From Capnocytophaga ochracea DSM 7271 (lineage in GTDB: Bacteria; Bacteroidota; Bacteroidia; Flavobacteriales; Flavobacteriaceae): a stretch of 64,000 nt of DNA. Shown in pieces: positions 8,652 to 17,235 of this stretch. The stretch is taken from positions 1,156,501 through 1,220,500 of the forward strand of contig NC_013162.1 in the NCBI RefSeq assembly GCF_000023285.1, given 5' to 3'. The notes under the pieces are model-generated. The model worked only from the letters and a program-made list of their open reading frames with translations. It searched no databases and had not been told where the DNA came from. A program made the translations under genes and the position numbers. Each line of letters opens with the position of its first letter. Position 1 is the first letter of the stretch.

Positions 8652-9206
8652 ATAGCCATCATAAAAAAAAGTAACACACCGGGCAGAGATGACAAACAAC
8701 CTCATCGTATCAATCGCGATATCCGCGTTCCTGAGGTGCGTTTGGTAGGGGAAAACGTCGAAGGAGGCGTATACCCCACTCGCAAAGCATTAGAAATTGC
8801 TAATGAATTAGAACTCGATTTGGTGGAAATTTCACCAAACGCCACGCCTCCTGTTTGTAAGGTAATCGATTATAAGAAATTCCTTTACGAACAAAAAAAG
8901 CGTGAGAAAGAGATGAAAGCCAAAGCTACCAAAGTAGTAATTAAGGAAATTCGCTTCGGCCCTCAAACCGATGACCACGACTATGAGTTTAAGAAGAAAC
9001 ACGGTGAGAAGTTCCTCAAAGAAGGCTCCAAAGTAAAAGCCTACGTATTCTTCAAAGGTCGTTCCATTATCTATAAAGACCAAGGGGAAATTCTCCTCTT
9101 GCGCCTCGCCACCGACCTCGAAGACTATGGCAAAGTAGAACAAATGCCTAAACTCGAAGGAAAACGTATGACGATGTTCCTCGCACCCTTACCCAAGAAA
9201 AAGTAA
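8652..9206 (+). CDS. infC: Translation initiation factor IF-3, probable AUA start
   Basis: IF-3 binds the 30S subunit, prevents premature 50S joining and proofreads the initiator tRNA-start codon pair. Homology to the N-terminal domain extends upstream of the first conventional start (GTG at 8736): [13 protein letters not shown] and [10 protein letters not shown] are family sequence. The frame is closed by TAA at 8649-8651, directly before ATA GCC ATC ATA AAA AAA. Flavobacterial IF-3 proteins typically begin M-A-I followed by basic residues, so ATA at 8652 is the likely initiator, giving 184 residues. Non-AUG starts (AUU in Escherichia coli) are a known self-regulation device for infC because IF-3 discriminates against them. 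The C-terminal domain contains [17 protein letters not shown] and the end is [12 protein letters not shown]. It lies 34 nt downstream of thrS. Confidence 0.93.
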   Translation: MAIIKKSNTPGRDDKQPHRINRDIRVPEVRLVGENVEGGVYPTRKALEIANELELDLVEISPNATPPVCKVIDYKKFLYEQKKREKEMKAKATKVVIKEIRFGPQTDDHDYEFKKKHGEKFLKEGSKVKAYVFFKGRSIIYKDQGEILLLRLATDLEDYGKVEQMPKLEGKRMTMFLAPLPKKK

Positions 9207-9218
9207 TTAAAGATAATA

Positions 9219-9278
9219 AGGTAAGAAGTAAGAGATAAGAAGTATACAACTTTACCTCTTACCTCTTATCTCTTACCT
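9219..9278 (+). promoter_or_regulatory. Long imperfect hairpin between infC and rpmI
   Basis: The purine-rich arm at 9219-9244 (AGGTAAGAAGTAAGAG...) can pair with the pyrimidine-rich arm at 9253-9278 (...CTTATCTCTTACCT) over about 26 positions with a few mismatches and an 8-nt loop. It occupies most of the 107-nt infC-rpmI gap, where other bacteria place translational control sites for the L35-L20 genes. The function here is inference; the units also resemble dispersed GGTAAGAG sequence. Confidence 0.45.
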
Positions 9279-9313
9279 AAAAAACGGAATTATATCAATA
9301 AAAATCTAAGCAA

Positions 9314-9511
9314 ATGCCAAAAATTAAAACTAAATCTGGAGCTAAAAAGCGTTTTAAGCTCACCGGCTCTGGTAAAATCAAGAGAAAACACGCGTTCAAA
9401 AGCCACATCTTAACTAAGAAAGCTAAAAAACGCAAGTTAGCACTCACCCACGCTACGCTCGTTCACTCTAACGACGAAGCAAGCGTGAAGAAACAATTAG
9501 GCTTAAAATAA
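9314..9511 (+). CDS. rpmI: 50S ribosomal protein L35
   Basis: The product is a 65-residue, strongly basic protein beginning [20 protein letters not shown], the conserved L35 start, and containing [13 protein letters not shown]. Length is normal for the family. It sits in the standard order infC-rpmI-rplT. Confidence 0.98.
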   Translation: MPKIKTKSGAKKRFKLTGSGKIKRKHAFKSHILTKKAKKRKLALTHATLVHSNDEASVKKQLGLK

Positions 9512-9611
9512 TTGTTTAAATAGTAGGAAATTAATAACCGTGGAGTAGGTACCCCTAAGCGTTTGTTTTAAGCACAAACCACCTGCTACAAAAATTAAAA
9601 AAAAGGAATTT

Positions 9612-9956
9612 ATGCCAAGATCAGTAAATGCTGTAGCTCGTAGAGCTCGTAGAAAAAAAATAATGAAGCAAGCCAAAGGTTTCTTTGGCCGCAGAAAAAA
9701 CGTTTGGACGGTAGCCAAAAACGCTGTTGAGAAAGCAATGCAGTACGCTTACCGCGACCGCCGTAACAAGAAGAGAACCTTCCGCGCTTTGTGGATTGTG
9801 CGTATCAACGCAGGAGCTCGCTTGCACGGATTGTCTTACTCTCAATTTATGGGTAAACTTAAAGCAGCTGATATCCAGCTCAACCGTAAAGTTCTTGCCG
9901 ATTTGGCAATGAACCACCCTGAAGCGTTCAAAGCTATTGTAGAAAAAGTAAAATAA
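9612..9956 (+). CDS. rplT: 50S ribosomal protein L20
   Basis: The product is 114 residues and basic. It begins [20 protein letters not shown], the L20 N-terminus, and contains [17 protein letters not shown] and [18 protein letters not shown], all family hallmarks. L20 binds 23S rRNA early in 50S assembly and in several bacteria represses its own operon. It is the last gene of the cluster and is followed by a strong terminator at 9987-10018. Confidence 0.98.
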   Translation: MPRSVNAVARRARRKKIMKQAKGFFGRRKNVWTVAKNAVEKAMQYAYRDRRNKKRTFRALWIVRINAGARLHGLSYSQFMGKLKAADIQLNRKVLADLAMNHPEAFKAIVEKVK

Positions 9957-9986
9957 ACGTTTAACTAAAGATATAATTCCGTATAG

Positions 9987-10018
9987 AAAAAGCGACTCCT
10001 TAGGAGTCGCTTTTTTAT
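9987..10018. terminator. Bidirectional terminator between rplT and the helicase gene
   Basis: AGCGACTCC (9991-9999), a TTA loop and GGAGTCGCT (10003-10011) make a 9-bp perfect stem, flanked by A residues on the left and T residues on the right. It can therefore end rplT transcription on the plus strand and the convergent helicase operon on the minus strand. Confidence 0.9.
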
Positions 10019-10061
10019 TTTTCTTGTTACGGTCTTTCTGATATTCCACCTGCCTGTGCAC

Positions 10062-13000
10062 TTATTTCGCCCATTTTCTTTTGTAGTCAAAGCCGGCGTT
10101 GAGCAATATTTTTTCCTTGTGTAGGTCTTCTAAATAGGCTAAATCGTTGTTGTAAAGAGGTTTGCTGAGGCATTCTACAGCTACGGGCTTGCCTTCTTTG
10201 GGCTCTAACAAAATATCGATAGTATACCCACCAAACTCGTAGTCCATTGTAATACGTTGGTCGGGGTATTTTTCTTTAAGCTGACGGTAGGTTTGTTCTT
10301 TAAAAGCACTTTTACTTTGCTGGTCGATATCGGTGTGTTTGTGTCCGTAGAGGTCGAGTTCCGATAGGATTTCACGGCGGAGTGCATCATTGCCGTTGCT
10401 TACGGCACGGGCGTAGGCGAGGTAGGCGTAGAGCACAGCGCGGCGGTTGTTAGCGCCTTCTTGCGCTAAAGCCTCTTTATAGGTAGCTAACAATTCTTCG
10501 GGGATAGAGTTGCACACGTATATCTGTTCCTTGGCGCGGGTGATAATCACGTTCAGCAGTTTGTAACCTTTGGTGAAGTTCAGCGGACCAAAACTCTGTA
10601 CAAACTTGCCGCCTTTCTTCTTGCCATAAGTTACCGATAAGATGATGATATCGCGCTCATCACCTTGTATGTTCTCCAAGTTCTTGATAAAGAGTCCTGC
10701 TTGTTCTAAGGCGTTGATTTTCTCGCGGAAAGCCGTTTGAGTAGGGTCGTTTTGCTTTTGGAGTATCTGTTTGCGTATGTAGTTGCGCTGGGTGATATTG
10801 AAGGTCGCAATCCCCACCGATGGGTAAGTACCGTCAGGACGAGGCTCTATTTGCGAGAGGATACGCAATACTTCGGCGGCTTCCTCACGGTTGATATGCT
10901 CATCAAAAGTGCCATTTACCTGAGTGAAATGGATAGGGATACGACTTTCGGTGCTGGGTAGCGGACGCAATCGGGCATTGTAGAAAGCGTGGTTAGAAAA
11001 ATCAATCAGATAAGGGTGTTTAGAACGATAGTGAAAATCTAAATGATTCTTACTGAAATGGTATTCCAAAGCGTAATCCAAGAGCGACTCTATGTTCAGC
11101 ATCGCATTTTTGTAGGTGAGTACTTCATCTTCTTCCTCGTTGTCATCATCATCTTCGGCAGTACCGTCGAATACTTTGCTAAAATAGTTAGACGGCGGCA
11201 TTTGGTGTTCATCACCTGCAATGATAATCGTCTTGCCTTTGAGCATTGCCGGCAGGTTGTCTTCGAGTTTCAGCTGACTTGCCTCGTCAAACACTACATT
11301 GTCGAAATAGAAATTCTTGCCCTCAAACAGATTGCAACAAGCATCGGGGGTGGTGAGGATAATAGGGAAGAAACTCGTAAATAGGTCGGTGTCCTTCATC
11401 GCTATTTGTCTCAAGGTAAGTCGGTTGTGTTTTTCACTTTTGCGTTTGTTGTAGAGGTTAGCCACAGTGAGCTCTTTGTTAGTCTCTTCAAAAGTTTTTA
11501 CCGCTTTGCGTTGCTGGGTATTCCAGTAGCCCTCGATAAAATCTTTTTGGGCAGAGGCGAAGTAGTGTATTTTCTTTTTAAAATCGGCGTAATCGCGCTC
11601 GTTGAAGTTTAGCGTGTCATCGGCATTTCGTTGCAAGAGCAAGGTGTAATAGGCGTAGAGGAAAGAGGCTTCCCAATGCGTTACTTTGGTGAGTGATAAA
11701 ACGATGCGCTCTTGGAAATCGTTGAGCGATTGGAAGAATGCAAACCACTCGTACTGAGCCACCAAAGGCTGTGCAGGGTCGGCTTGATAGTTGTTGTAGG
11801 TCGCTAAACTGCGGGTGATAAAGGCTTCAAACTCGGCAAAGGTATTGCCAAAATTGAGAGTGTCCAGCCAATTATCAGCTTCTATACGGTTTTTAAGCGA
11901 TTTTACTTCGCTTATGAGCTTGTCTAAATCGGCGTTTACAAACGAGCGTTCGTAGTAATTCAGCAGGTCTAAGGCAACAAAATCAGCATTGACTTTGCTG
12001 TCGAAATCGGTTTGCGCTTGGGTAATAGCAGGAGTGTACTCGGCGATAACAGTTTTGTTGAGCAATAAGTTATCCGAAATAGCAATCGACAAAAAATTGC
12101 GGTGCAAACTGAGTGCTTTAATCGCAGTACAGAGTTCTTGTAAGCGTTTTTGGGTTTTCAGCACCTGCTTTTTCTCGGCAGAAAAGAGTGCTGAGAGCTT
12201 GTAGAAAAATCCTTTGGTGACCTCAGGTTGATACACAGGTGAAGTAGGGGGGAGGGTAGCGGTAATCAGCTCATACTCATTGCGATATTGCGCTAAGGTG
12301 TCCAGCTGTTGTATAAATTCTTCTTTGCGTTTGTGCAAGTAATAGGCTTTATAAACGGCTATTTGTTGCTGGATAACCTCCCACTGTTGTGCGTATTGCT
12401 TGAAGGCTTCGGCGAGTTGTTGCTGGGTGTTAAACAGATTGGTAGCGGTGAGTTTTTTGGGGTTGAACAAATGATTTTGAGCGTAAGGCGCATAGCGCTG
12501 ATAGAGCGCCTCACCTTGTTGCCAAAGGGGGGCGAGAGAGGCAAATTCTTCATCAGTAAATTGAAAGGAAAAAGCCGAGAGGTTGAGTTCTTCTCTATCA
12601 GTTTCATAATGCATTAGTTCCGCCATTACATCTGTCCACGACAGTTGGTTGAGGAGCGGTTGGTTGAGTTTGTGGTGAATAGCATTGATATCTGTTGTAA
12701 TTTTGCGCATTGCCTGCACTTGTTCGGTAAGGAGATTTTCGAGGAAAGCTGGTGTTTCTTTTTTAAACTCGGCATTATCGATATGGTTACGCACGGCATC
12801 GACAATGAATCTGCGGTCGGCAATGGCATCTTTTATCATTGTACAATACCTGCCCAAACCTTTGTTTTGCAAGGCGTTGTAGAGCACTTCGAGGGCAGTT
12901 TGCTTCTCGCATACTACTAGTGTTTTCTGTTTGTTTTCCAAAGCATTGATGAGAATCGCCGTGAGCGTTTGGCTCTTGCCCGTACCTGGGGGACCTTGAA

Positions 13001-14000
13001 TAAGTATTTTCTGCTGACTTTTCAGCGATTCCAAAATCGACTGTTGAGAGGGGTCGGTTTCAATAGCGCTCAGCGATTGGAATTGTTCGTTGGCTGTTGC
13101 TTGCAAAGGTATAAATTCCTTTTTCAGCGATTCGTAATCGTTGATGATGTTCTGTTTTTGCACTTCAAAGAGGGAGAGAATACCGCTTTTTTCTATAAAA
13201 GCATCGCCCTTGTTAGATAAAAGTTCCTCGTATGCCGCTTTGGTTTTTAGAGGGAGAATCTCGGTATAGTTGTTCAGCAGGAAATCCAAGTTTTGGGTAA
13301 CTTTCAGTTGGTTGAGGATATCCGAGCAAAGAGAGTGCAGTTCAGGTTTATCGATTTTTCCGTCTTCCAGCATCTCGTCGGGGATAGGCTTAAGGCTTAC
13401 GCCCGAATCGTTTTGCAGGTGGTTGGTGAGCACCTCGTTTAGGTAGATAGGGTCTTCCTCGCTACGACTTATTACCCACGTATTCATTTGGGTAGCTGGC
13501 TTTATCTTTACCGACCAAATCAGGATAGGCGCAGCTGTTAGTTGTCCGTCGCCCATATCCCGACGCAACAGTATGGGGAAGCCAAAGCCGAGTGTGTTCA
13601 CCCCTTTTTCCGAAGTGATAACCTCGCTTTGGAACATCAGGTTTTCGATACTATCTACGAGTTTTTCCAGCGCTACTTCCCTTGTACCCTTTTCTTTTAC
13701 TGATTTTCCTTCTTCTTTTTCATTCACTTTTACGGCTTGTCCCTCTTCGGGAGTTCGCGAGCCAGCTCCTCTATGATCAATATTAGTACTTTCGGTATCG
13801 TGAATAGAAAACGAAAAGTTGAGGTTGCGTAAGGTGAGTAAGTCGAGAATAAAGCGTTCGGGCAAGCTCTTGAAGATAGCCGAGAGACGTGCGATATCAA
13901 ACTTATAGCGTGAAGCACCAGGAAGTGCATTGAGGTGCACGCCACGACGGTTACCCACTTTCAGTTTGTTTTGCAGAGCAGTAAATACTTCTTGGTTCAT
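10062..14000 (-). CDS. Large SF1 DNA/RNA helicase (AAA_11/AAA_12 type) with C-terminal nuclease-like domain
   Basis: The 1312-residue protein has SF1 helicase motifs split by a long, mostly helical insertion. Walker A is GPPGTGKSQTLTA; motif II is FDEASQ followed by IIAGDEHQMPPS (motif III); motif IV region is FHYRSKHPYLIDFSN; motif V is NIQGDERDIIILSVTYG; motif VI is VIITRAKEQIYV. The last 90 residues contain GGYTIDILLEPKEGKPVAVEC and end near FDYKRKW, matching the layout of Vsr/MTES_1575-like PD-(D/E)xK nucleases, although the usual ECDG is ECLS here. Upstream, in the same direction and 26 nt away, is a YafQ-type toxin-antitoxin pair. Similar helicase-nuclease fusions occur in anti-phage systems, so defence or DNA repair is possible; neither is proven. 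A low-complexity linker near residues 80-110 contains sequence related to an intergenic repeat. Confidence 0.8.
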   Translation of the reverse strand: MNQEVFTALQNKLKVGNRRGVHLNALPGASRYKFDIARLSAIFKSLPERFILDLLTLRNLNFSFSIHDTESTNIDHRGAGSRTPEEGQAVKVNEKEEGKSVKEKGTREVALEKLVDSIENLMFQSEVITSEKGVNTLGFGFPILLRRDMGDGQLTAAPILIWSVKIKPATQMNTWVISRSEEDPIYLNEVLTNHLQNDSGVSLKPIPDEMLEDGKIDKPELHSLCSDILNQLKVTQNLDFLLNNYTEILPLKTKAAYEELLSNKGDAFIEKSGILSLFEVQKQNIINDYESLKKEFIPLQATANEQFQSLSAIETDPSQQSILESLKSQQKILIQGPPGTGKSQTLTAILINALENKQKTLVVCEKQTALEVLYNALQNKGLGRYCTMIKDAIADRRFIVDAVRNHIDNAEFKKETPAFLENLLTEQVQAMRKITTDINAIHHKLNQPLLNQLSWTDVMAELMHYETDREELNLSAFSFQFTDEEFASLAPLWQQGEALYQRYAPYAQNHLFNPKKLTATNLFNTQQQLAEAFKQYAQQWEVIQQQIAVYKAYYLHKRKEEFIQQLDTLAQYRNEYELITATLPPTSPVYQPEVTKGFFYKLSALFSAEKKQVLKTQKRLQELCTAIKALSLHRNFLSIAISDNLLLNKTVIAEYTPAITQAQTDFDSKVNADFVALDLLNYYERSFVNADLDKLISEVKSLKNRIEADNWLDTLNFGNTFAEFEAFITRSLATYNNYQADPAQPLVAQYEWFAFFQSLNDFQERIVLSLTKVTHWEASFLYAYYTLLLQRNADDTLNFNERDYADFKKKIHYFASAQKDFIEGYWNTQQRKAVKTFEETNKELTVANLYNKRKSEKHNRLTLRQIAMKDTDLFTSFFPIILTTPDACCNLFEGKNFYFDNVVFDEASQLKLEDNLPAMLKGKTIIIAGDEHQMPPSNYFSKVFDGTAEDDDDNEEEDEVLTYKNAMLNIESLLDYALEYHFSKNHLDFHYRSKHPYLIDFSNHAFYNARLRPLPSTESRIPIHFTQVNGTFDEHINREEAAEVLRILSQIEPRPDGTYPSVGIATFNITQRNYIRKQILQKQNDPTQTAFREKINALEQAGLFIKNLENIQGDERDIIILSVTYGKKKGGKFVQSFGPLNFTKGYKLLNVIITRAKEQIYVCNSIPEELLATYKEALAQEGANNRRAVLYAYLAYARAVSNGNDALRREILSELDLYGHKHTDIDQQSKSAFKEQTYRQLKEKYPDQRITMDYEFGGYTIDILLEPKEGKPVAVECLSKPLYNNDLAYLEDLHKEKILLNAGFDYKRKWAK

Positions 14001-14026
14001 TTTTCAGTGCTAAAAGAGGAAGTGTT

Positions 14027-14350
14027 TTATTTCTTGTTTTTATAGAAAAGTTCAGAATGGCTACCTATTCTTTCAAGTATAATAGCCATATTTTCATCGT
14101 TTTGTTCCCAAATCAGTAACAAATCAGACTCTATATGGCATTCCCAACAACCTTTGTAATTTCCTGTTAAGAGGTGTGGAAGGTTTTTCTTGGGAATACC
14201 TTCAGTTCCTTTGTACATCAGGATTTTTATGATTTCTTTTATAGCTTTTTTCTTAGCTTCCTGATTAGAGAATTTTTTGTATTCTTTTTTATAGGTAGTT
14301 GTTATAAAAATAGAATATTTAGGAATTTCTTCTTGCTCCGTATTATTCAT
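14027..14350 (-). CDS. Type II toxin, YafQ-like mRNA interferase
   Basis: The 107-residue product belongs to the YafQ branch of the RelE/ParE fold, whose members cut mRNA on the ribosome. Three histidines and an aspartate corresponding to the YafQ active site are visible: H in LPHLLTG, H and D in CHIESD, and H in GSHSELF near the C-terminus. All expected catalytic residues are therefore present, so the toxin is probably active. The start ATG overlaps the antitoxin stop by 8 nt (AATGAATAA), which indicates translational coupling. The helicase gene begins 26 nt downstream. Confidence 0.87.
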   Translation of the reverse strand: MNNTEQEEIPKYSIFITTTYKKEYKKFSNQEAKKKAIKEIIKILMYKGTEGIPKKNLPHLLTGNYKGCWECHIESDLLLIWEQNDENMAIILERIGSHSELFYKNKK

Positions 14351-14600
14351 TGTCTAAATCACTAAATAATTCATCAAGATTTTTATAACCTTTTAGTAGT
14401 CCTTCTCTATACTCTCTTCTTCCTTCCTCAATAGCTCTTATAGTTTCCTCGTTAGGAATATACTCCTCTACGGGTTCTGCTACTACAGTAGGTTCGGCAA
14501 TTACGTTGTATTTCTTGAAAAGTGATTCAAACATAGGAGCATTTTCCTTAGGAATACTCACATTATAATTAACCATTTCGTTATATTTTACAGTTCTCAT
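14343..14600 (-). CDS. Type II antitoxin (RelB/DinJ-like)
   Basis: This 85-residue acidic protein lies directly upstream of and overlaps the YafQ-like toxin by 8 nt. The C-terminal half, PNEETIRAIEEGRREY then LDELFSDLDN, is typical of antitoxins that wrap RelE-fold toxins. The N-terminal part is short and its DNA-binding type was not identified. The order antitoxin-toxin and the overlap are normal for the family, and the complex probably represses its own promoter. Assignment rests on the C-terminus and on the neighbouring toxin. Confidence 0.8.
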   Translation of the reverse strand: MRTVKYNEMVNYNVSIPKENAPMFESLFKKYNVIAEPTVVAEPVEEYIPNEETIRAIEEGRREYREGLLKGYKNLDELFSDLDNE

Positions 14601-14662
14601 ATTTCTTTTTTTGGCAAAGATAAAGCATAATTATCAAATCACCAAATTACTCTCCTTAGTCC

Positions 14663-15385
14663 TTAGCCCACTTCATTTCCTAAATTTAAATAAAAATCCT
14701 TTGTGAGCGATTTGTACGCCTCCGTATAAACCCCACGTTCCTTCTCAATAATAAGCACATCGATAGGGTAGGAGGAGAGCTCTTTTCTACTCAGTAGAAG
14801 CATACTCCGTTTTAGTTCAGCCGTAGCATTGCCTCGCGTATGAGTGATTTTCTGAGGGAAAAGACCATAACCCGACGCAAGAGCGATAAACCCTTCGGTT
14901 TCACTATAAGGTAAAATAACACTAAAAACACCCTCATCGGTCAGTAATTGGCTTACCCCTTCTAAGAGCTCCGAAAACGAAAGCGTATCAGTAAACCGAG
15001 CCGTGTTGCGCGCTTTTTCAGCTGTTTTATAATCAGCGGTATAGAAAGGCGGATTAGAGATGATAAGGTCGTACACTTCATCTATCTCCAAAGCAAATTC
15101 CTGAAACGAAGCGTGATAGCAAAACAAGCGGTCGCCCCATTGGCTCTCTTCGAAGTTCTCCGTGCATTCTATATAGGCTTTTTCGTCTATTTCTACGGCG
15201 TCAATCACAGGAGCGTCAGAGCGTTGAGCTAACATTAGCGACAATAAGCCCGTTCCCGCCCCAATATCCAGTATACTTTTAGGATTCTCAATAGGCGTCC
15301 ACGCCCCCAATAGCACTCCATCAGTGCCTATCTTCATCGCACTTTGTGCTTGCTTTACGTTAAATTGCTTAAACTTAAACATCAT
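14663..15385 (-). CDS. tRNA1(Val) (adenine(37)-N6)-methyltransferase family (TrmN6/YfiC)
   Basis: This is a SAM-dependent class I methyltransferase. SAM-binding motif I is ILDIGAGTGLLSLMLAQR, and ISNPPFY is the NPPF/Y motif of N6-adenine methyltransferases. The N-terminal FKFKQFNVKQAQSAMKIGTDGVLLGAW is typical of the YfiC/TrmN6 group, which methylates A37 of tRNA-Val in Escherichia coli. The frame extends to 15427, but family similarity begins at the two Met codons at 15380-15385, so the shorter start is given (about 240 residues). The substrate is inferred from the family. Confidence 0.88.
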   Translation of the reverse strand: MMFKFKQFNVKQAQSAMKIGTDGVLLGAWTPIENPKSILDIGAGTGLLSLMLAQRSDAPVIDAVEIDEKAYIECTENFEESQWGDRLFCYHASFQEFALEIDEVYDLIISNPPFYTADYKTAEKARNTARFTDTLSFSELLEGVSQLLTDEGVFSVILPYSETEGFIALASGYGLFPQKITHTRGNATAELKRSMLLLSRKELSSYPIDVLIIEKERGVYTEAYKSLTKDFYLNLGNEVG

Positions 15386-15427
15386 ATTCTCTTTACTCTT
15401 TCCTCCCAGGTTATCAGAGCCTTTCAC

Positions 15428-16038
15428 AGATACTCCAGTTGACTCCTATTCTCTTTTCTGTTAAAAACCGACAAAAGTTTCTCGATTTTTTATCATTTCA
15501 CTCATAATCTTCCTGTTTTTAATACACAAAAGTCGCTCTTTTCCTTATTTCAACCTCTTTTTTTTAATTCAAGCAAAGATACAAAATAATTACCAATCAG
15601 CAATCCCTCTCCCAATATTTTTTTGACTTTCAGCATCGGCACCATTCACATAGGAAATATATTCTTCCTATCTACCAATAAAGCAGAAAATATTACCATA
15701 AAACCCTTATTTCATAGATTCTCACCTTCCAAAAAAGCACCTTTTATCCTATACCAATCTTCCAAGATTCGTTCAAGGTTCGTATAAGGTACCTATATCA
15801 CAGTATATTTTTCTTTTTGAAAATCCCTATTTTATTCTTCTTAAAAACTACCCGTGCGGCTCGCACCATCATTTCCTAATTCTCTAATTTCCCAATTTTC
15901 TAATTTTCCTCCTGCCTATGGCCTGAGGCCTCACATTTATCGCTTTTTCGTCGCCATTCCTAGTGCCTGTGGCCTATGGCCTGAGGCCTCACATTTAATT
16001 TTCAAATTTCCCAATTTTCAAATTTGCTAATTTTCAAA
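15428..16038. other. Non-coding spacer with repeat remnants
   Basis: No gene was recognised in this A+T-rich spacer. It holds a diverged relative of the dispersed element (15748-15798) and two GCCTATGGCCTGAGGCCTCACATTT-like units (about 15908-15935 and 15961-15996), followed by AATTTKCYAATTTTC low-complexity sequence up to the promoter at 16039. Confidence 0.7.
15748..15798 (+). repeat. Diverged relative of the dispersed element, copy F
   Basis: CCTATACCAATCTTCCAAGA is shared with the core of copies A-D with one change. It is followed by TTCGTTCAAGG and TTCGTATAAGG, again with an 11-bp period, and then the similarity fades. Confidence 0.7.
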
Positions 16039-16070
16039 TTTGTATATTAAAAATTGTTTTTGTAATTTTG
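16039..16070 (+). promoter_or_regulatory. Promoter for the 16110 operon
   Basis: TTTG (16039-16042) and TAATTTTG (16063-16070) are separated by 20 bp, matching the Bacteroidetes promoter consensus. The start codon is 40 nt downstream. Confidence 0.7.
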
Positions 16071-16109
16071 CACCCTCAGTGAAGAATTATATAATAAAAT
16101 AAGCATACA

Positions 16110-16517
16110 ATGATATATTATTCTATTCTCGCAATAAGCGTAGCCTACCTCATTTATATACTTGTAATGCAGGCAACTACCAACTTAAAAAGAGAAAAAT
16201 CCATTGAAGAAAAACGCCAAAAATGGCAAAATGCTTTGGTAGACGAAGAAGATACCAAAGACAGAATTATGGAGCTCATCAAAAGTGAATACGGTGAGCC
16301 CACCACAAGTTCCGTCGAAAAAGGTGTATATACCGAAGGTATGCCCGACTTTTTGGTGAAAATGGCGCTCGGTAAACCGTTAGAAGTCCAAAGTGCAGGA
16401 TTCAAAGGCTCTACTACCGAACGTTGGCACTACAAAACCCTTACCCTCACATTCCAAAATAACAAACTCATCGGCTGGGAAAGCCACGATAACACCTCTC
16501 AAAAACCAAGATTATAA
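16110..16517 (+). CDS. Small membrane-anchored protein of unknown function
   Basis: The product is 135 residues. One N-terminal transmembrane helix (about residues 2-22, [18 protein letters not shown]) is followed by a charged stretch and a soluble domain with [18 protein letters not shown] and a C-terminal beta-rich part ([13 protein letters not shown]). The MPxxLVxMALGKP pattern resembles small lipoprotein or SmpA/BamE-like folds, but this is only a resemblance. Its stop overlaps the start of the DnaJ-domain gene by 1 nt (TAATG), so the two are co-translated and probably act together. Confidence 0.75.
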   Translation: MIYYSILAISVAYLIYILVMQATTNLKREKSIEEKRQKWQNALVDEEDTKDRIMELIKSEYGEPTTSSVEKGVYTEGMPDFLVKMALGKPLEVQSAGFKGSTTERWHYKTLTLTFQNNKLIGWESHDNTSQKPRL

Positions 16518-17035
16518 TGTTAAAGGATTACTACGAAATATTAGGAGTTAGCCAAAAGGCTTCTGACGACCAAATACGCGATGCCTACAAAAAGCTCGCA
16601 AAAGCCTATCACCCCGATAAACATCAGGGCGACGATTTCTTTGCCGAAAAATTCAAAAGCCTACAAGAAGCTTACGCAGTCCTTTCCGACCCCGAAAGTC
16701 GTAAAGACTACGACACCGACCTCGCCGCCGAGTTAAAAGGGCAAAAGAAAACCGAAGAACCCAAAAAGCAAGCTAAAAAGAAACCCTCACAAAAAAATAG
16801 CAATAGCACCTCCTCAAAAGCTCGTACCGTAAAGGATTTGCCCTCTTTGATAGATATTTATTTCGAACAGAAAATCGCTACCGTAAAAACCCGTAAAGAG
16901 TACGATACTATCTTAGCTTCTCCCCAAAAAAAGTACTCCTCTTGGGTGAAAATTGTGCTTGTAGTACTTGTCATCATTCTAAGCACCATCTTGCTAAACC
17001 CTTCTTTCGGTCTCCTAAAAGAACTTTTGCCTTAA
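16517..17035 (+). CDS. Membrane-anchored J-domain protein
   Basis: The first 65 residues form a J-domain: [20 protein letters not shown], the HPD motif in AYHPDKHQG, and [22 protein letters not shown]-domains stimulate the ATPase of DnaK. A Lys-rich linker follows, then a C-terminal transmembrane helix ([17 protein letters not shown]), which would hold the J-domain on the cytoplasmic face of the membrane. The glycine/phenylalanine and zinc-finger regions of full DnaJ are missing, so it is a specialised type. It overlaps the preceding membrane protein gene by 1 nt. Confidence 0.88.
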   Translation: MLKDYYEILGVSQKASDDQIRDAYKKLAKAYHPDKHQGDDFFAEKFKSLQEAYAVLSDPESRKDYDTDLAAELKGQKKTEEPKKQAKKKPSQKNSNSTSSKARTVKDLPSLIDIYFEQKIATVKTRKEYDTILASPQKKYSSWVKIVLVVLVIILSTILLNPSFGLLKELLP

Positions 17036-17087
17036 TTAAGCACAGTTGATAAATATAAATTGAATAATCAATAAAATTTGCGATATA

Positions 17088-17102
17088 CACTTTGTCAAAG
17101 TG
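17088..17102. repeat. 15-nt palindrome CACTTTGTCAAAGTG
   Basis: CACTTTG, T, CAAAGTG is a perfect palindrome preceded by TTTGCGATATA. The same arrangement, TTTGCGGTACGCACTTTGCC, occurs at 6391-6410. It lies in the 200-bp spacer between the J-domain gene and the LuxE-like gene. Confidence 0.7.
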
Positions 17103-17235
17103 CTAAGCCTTTGATAAAGTCTATCAATGAGGCAAAAACTTAATTTTTGATTAATTTCTATAGCCCAAGCGATACTTCACTTTAACGAACGACAAAATTC
17201 AACTATCAGCAAACATAGATTTTACAGCTGTTGCC

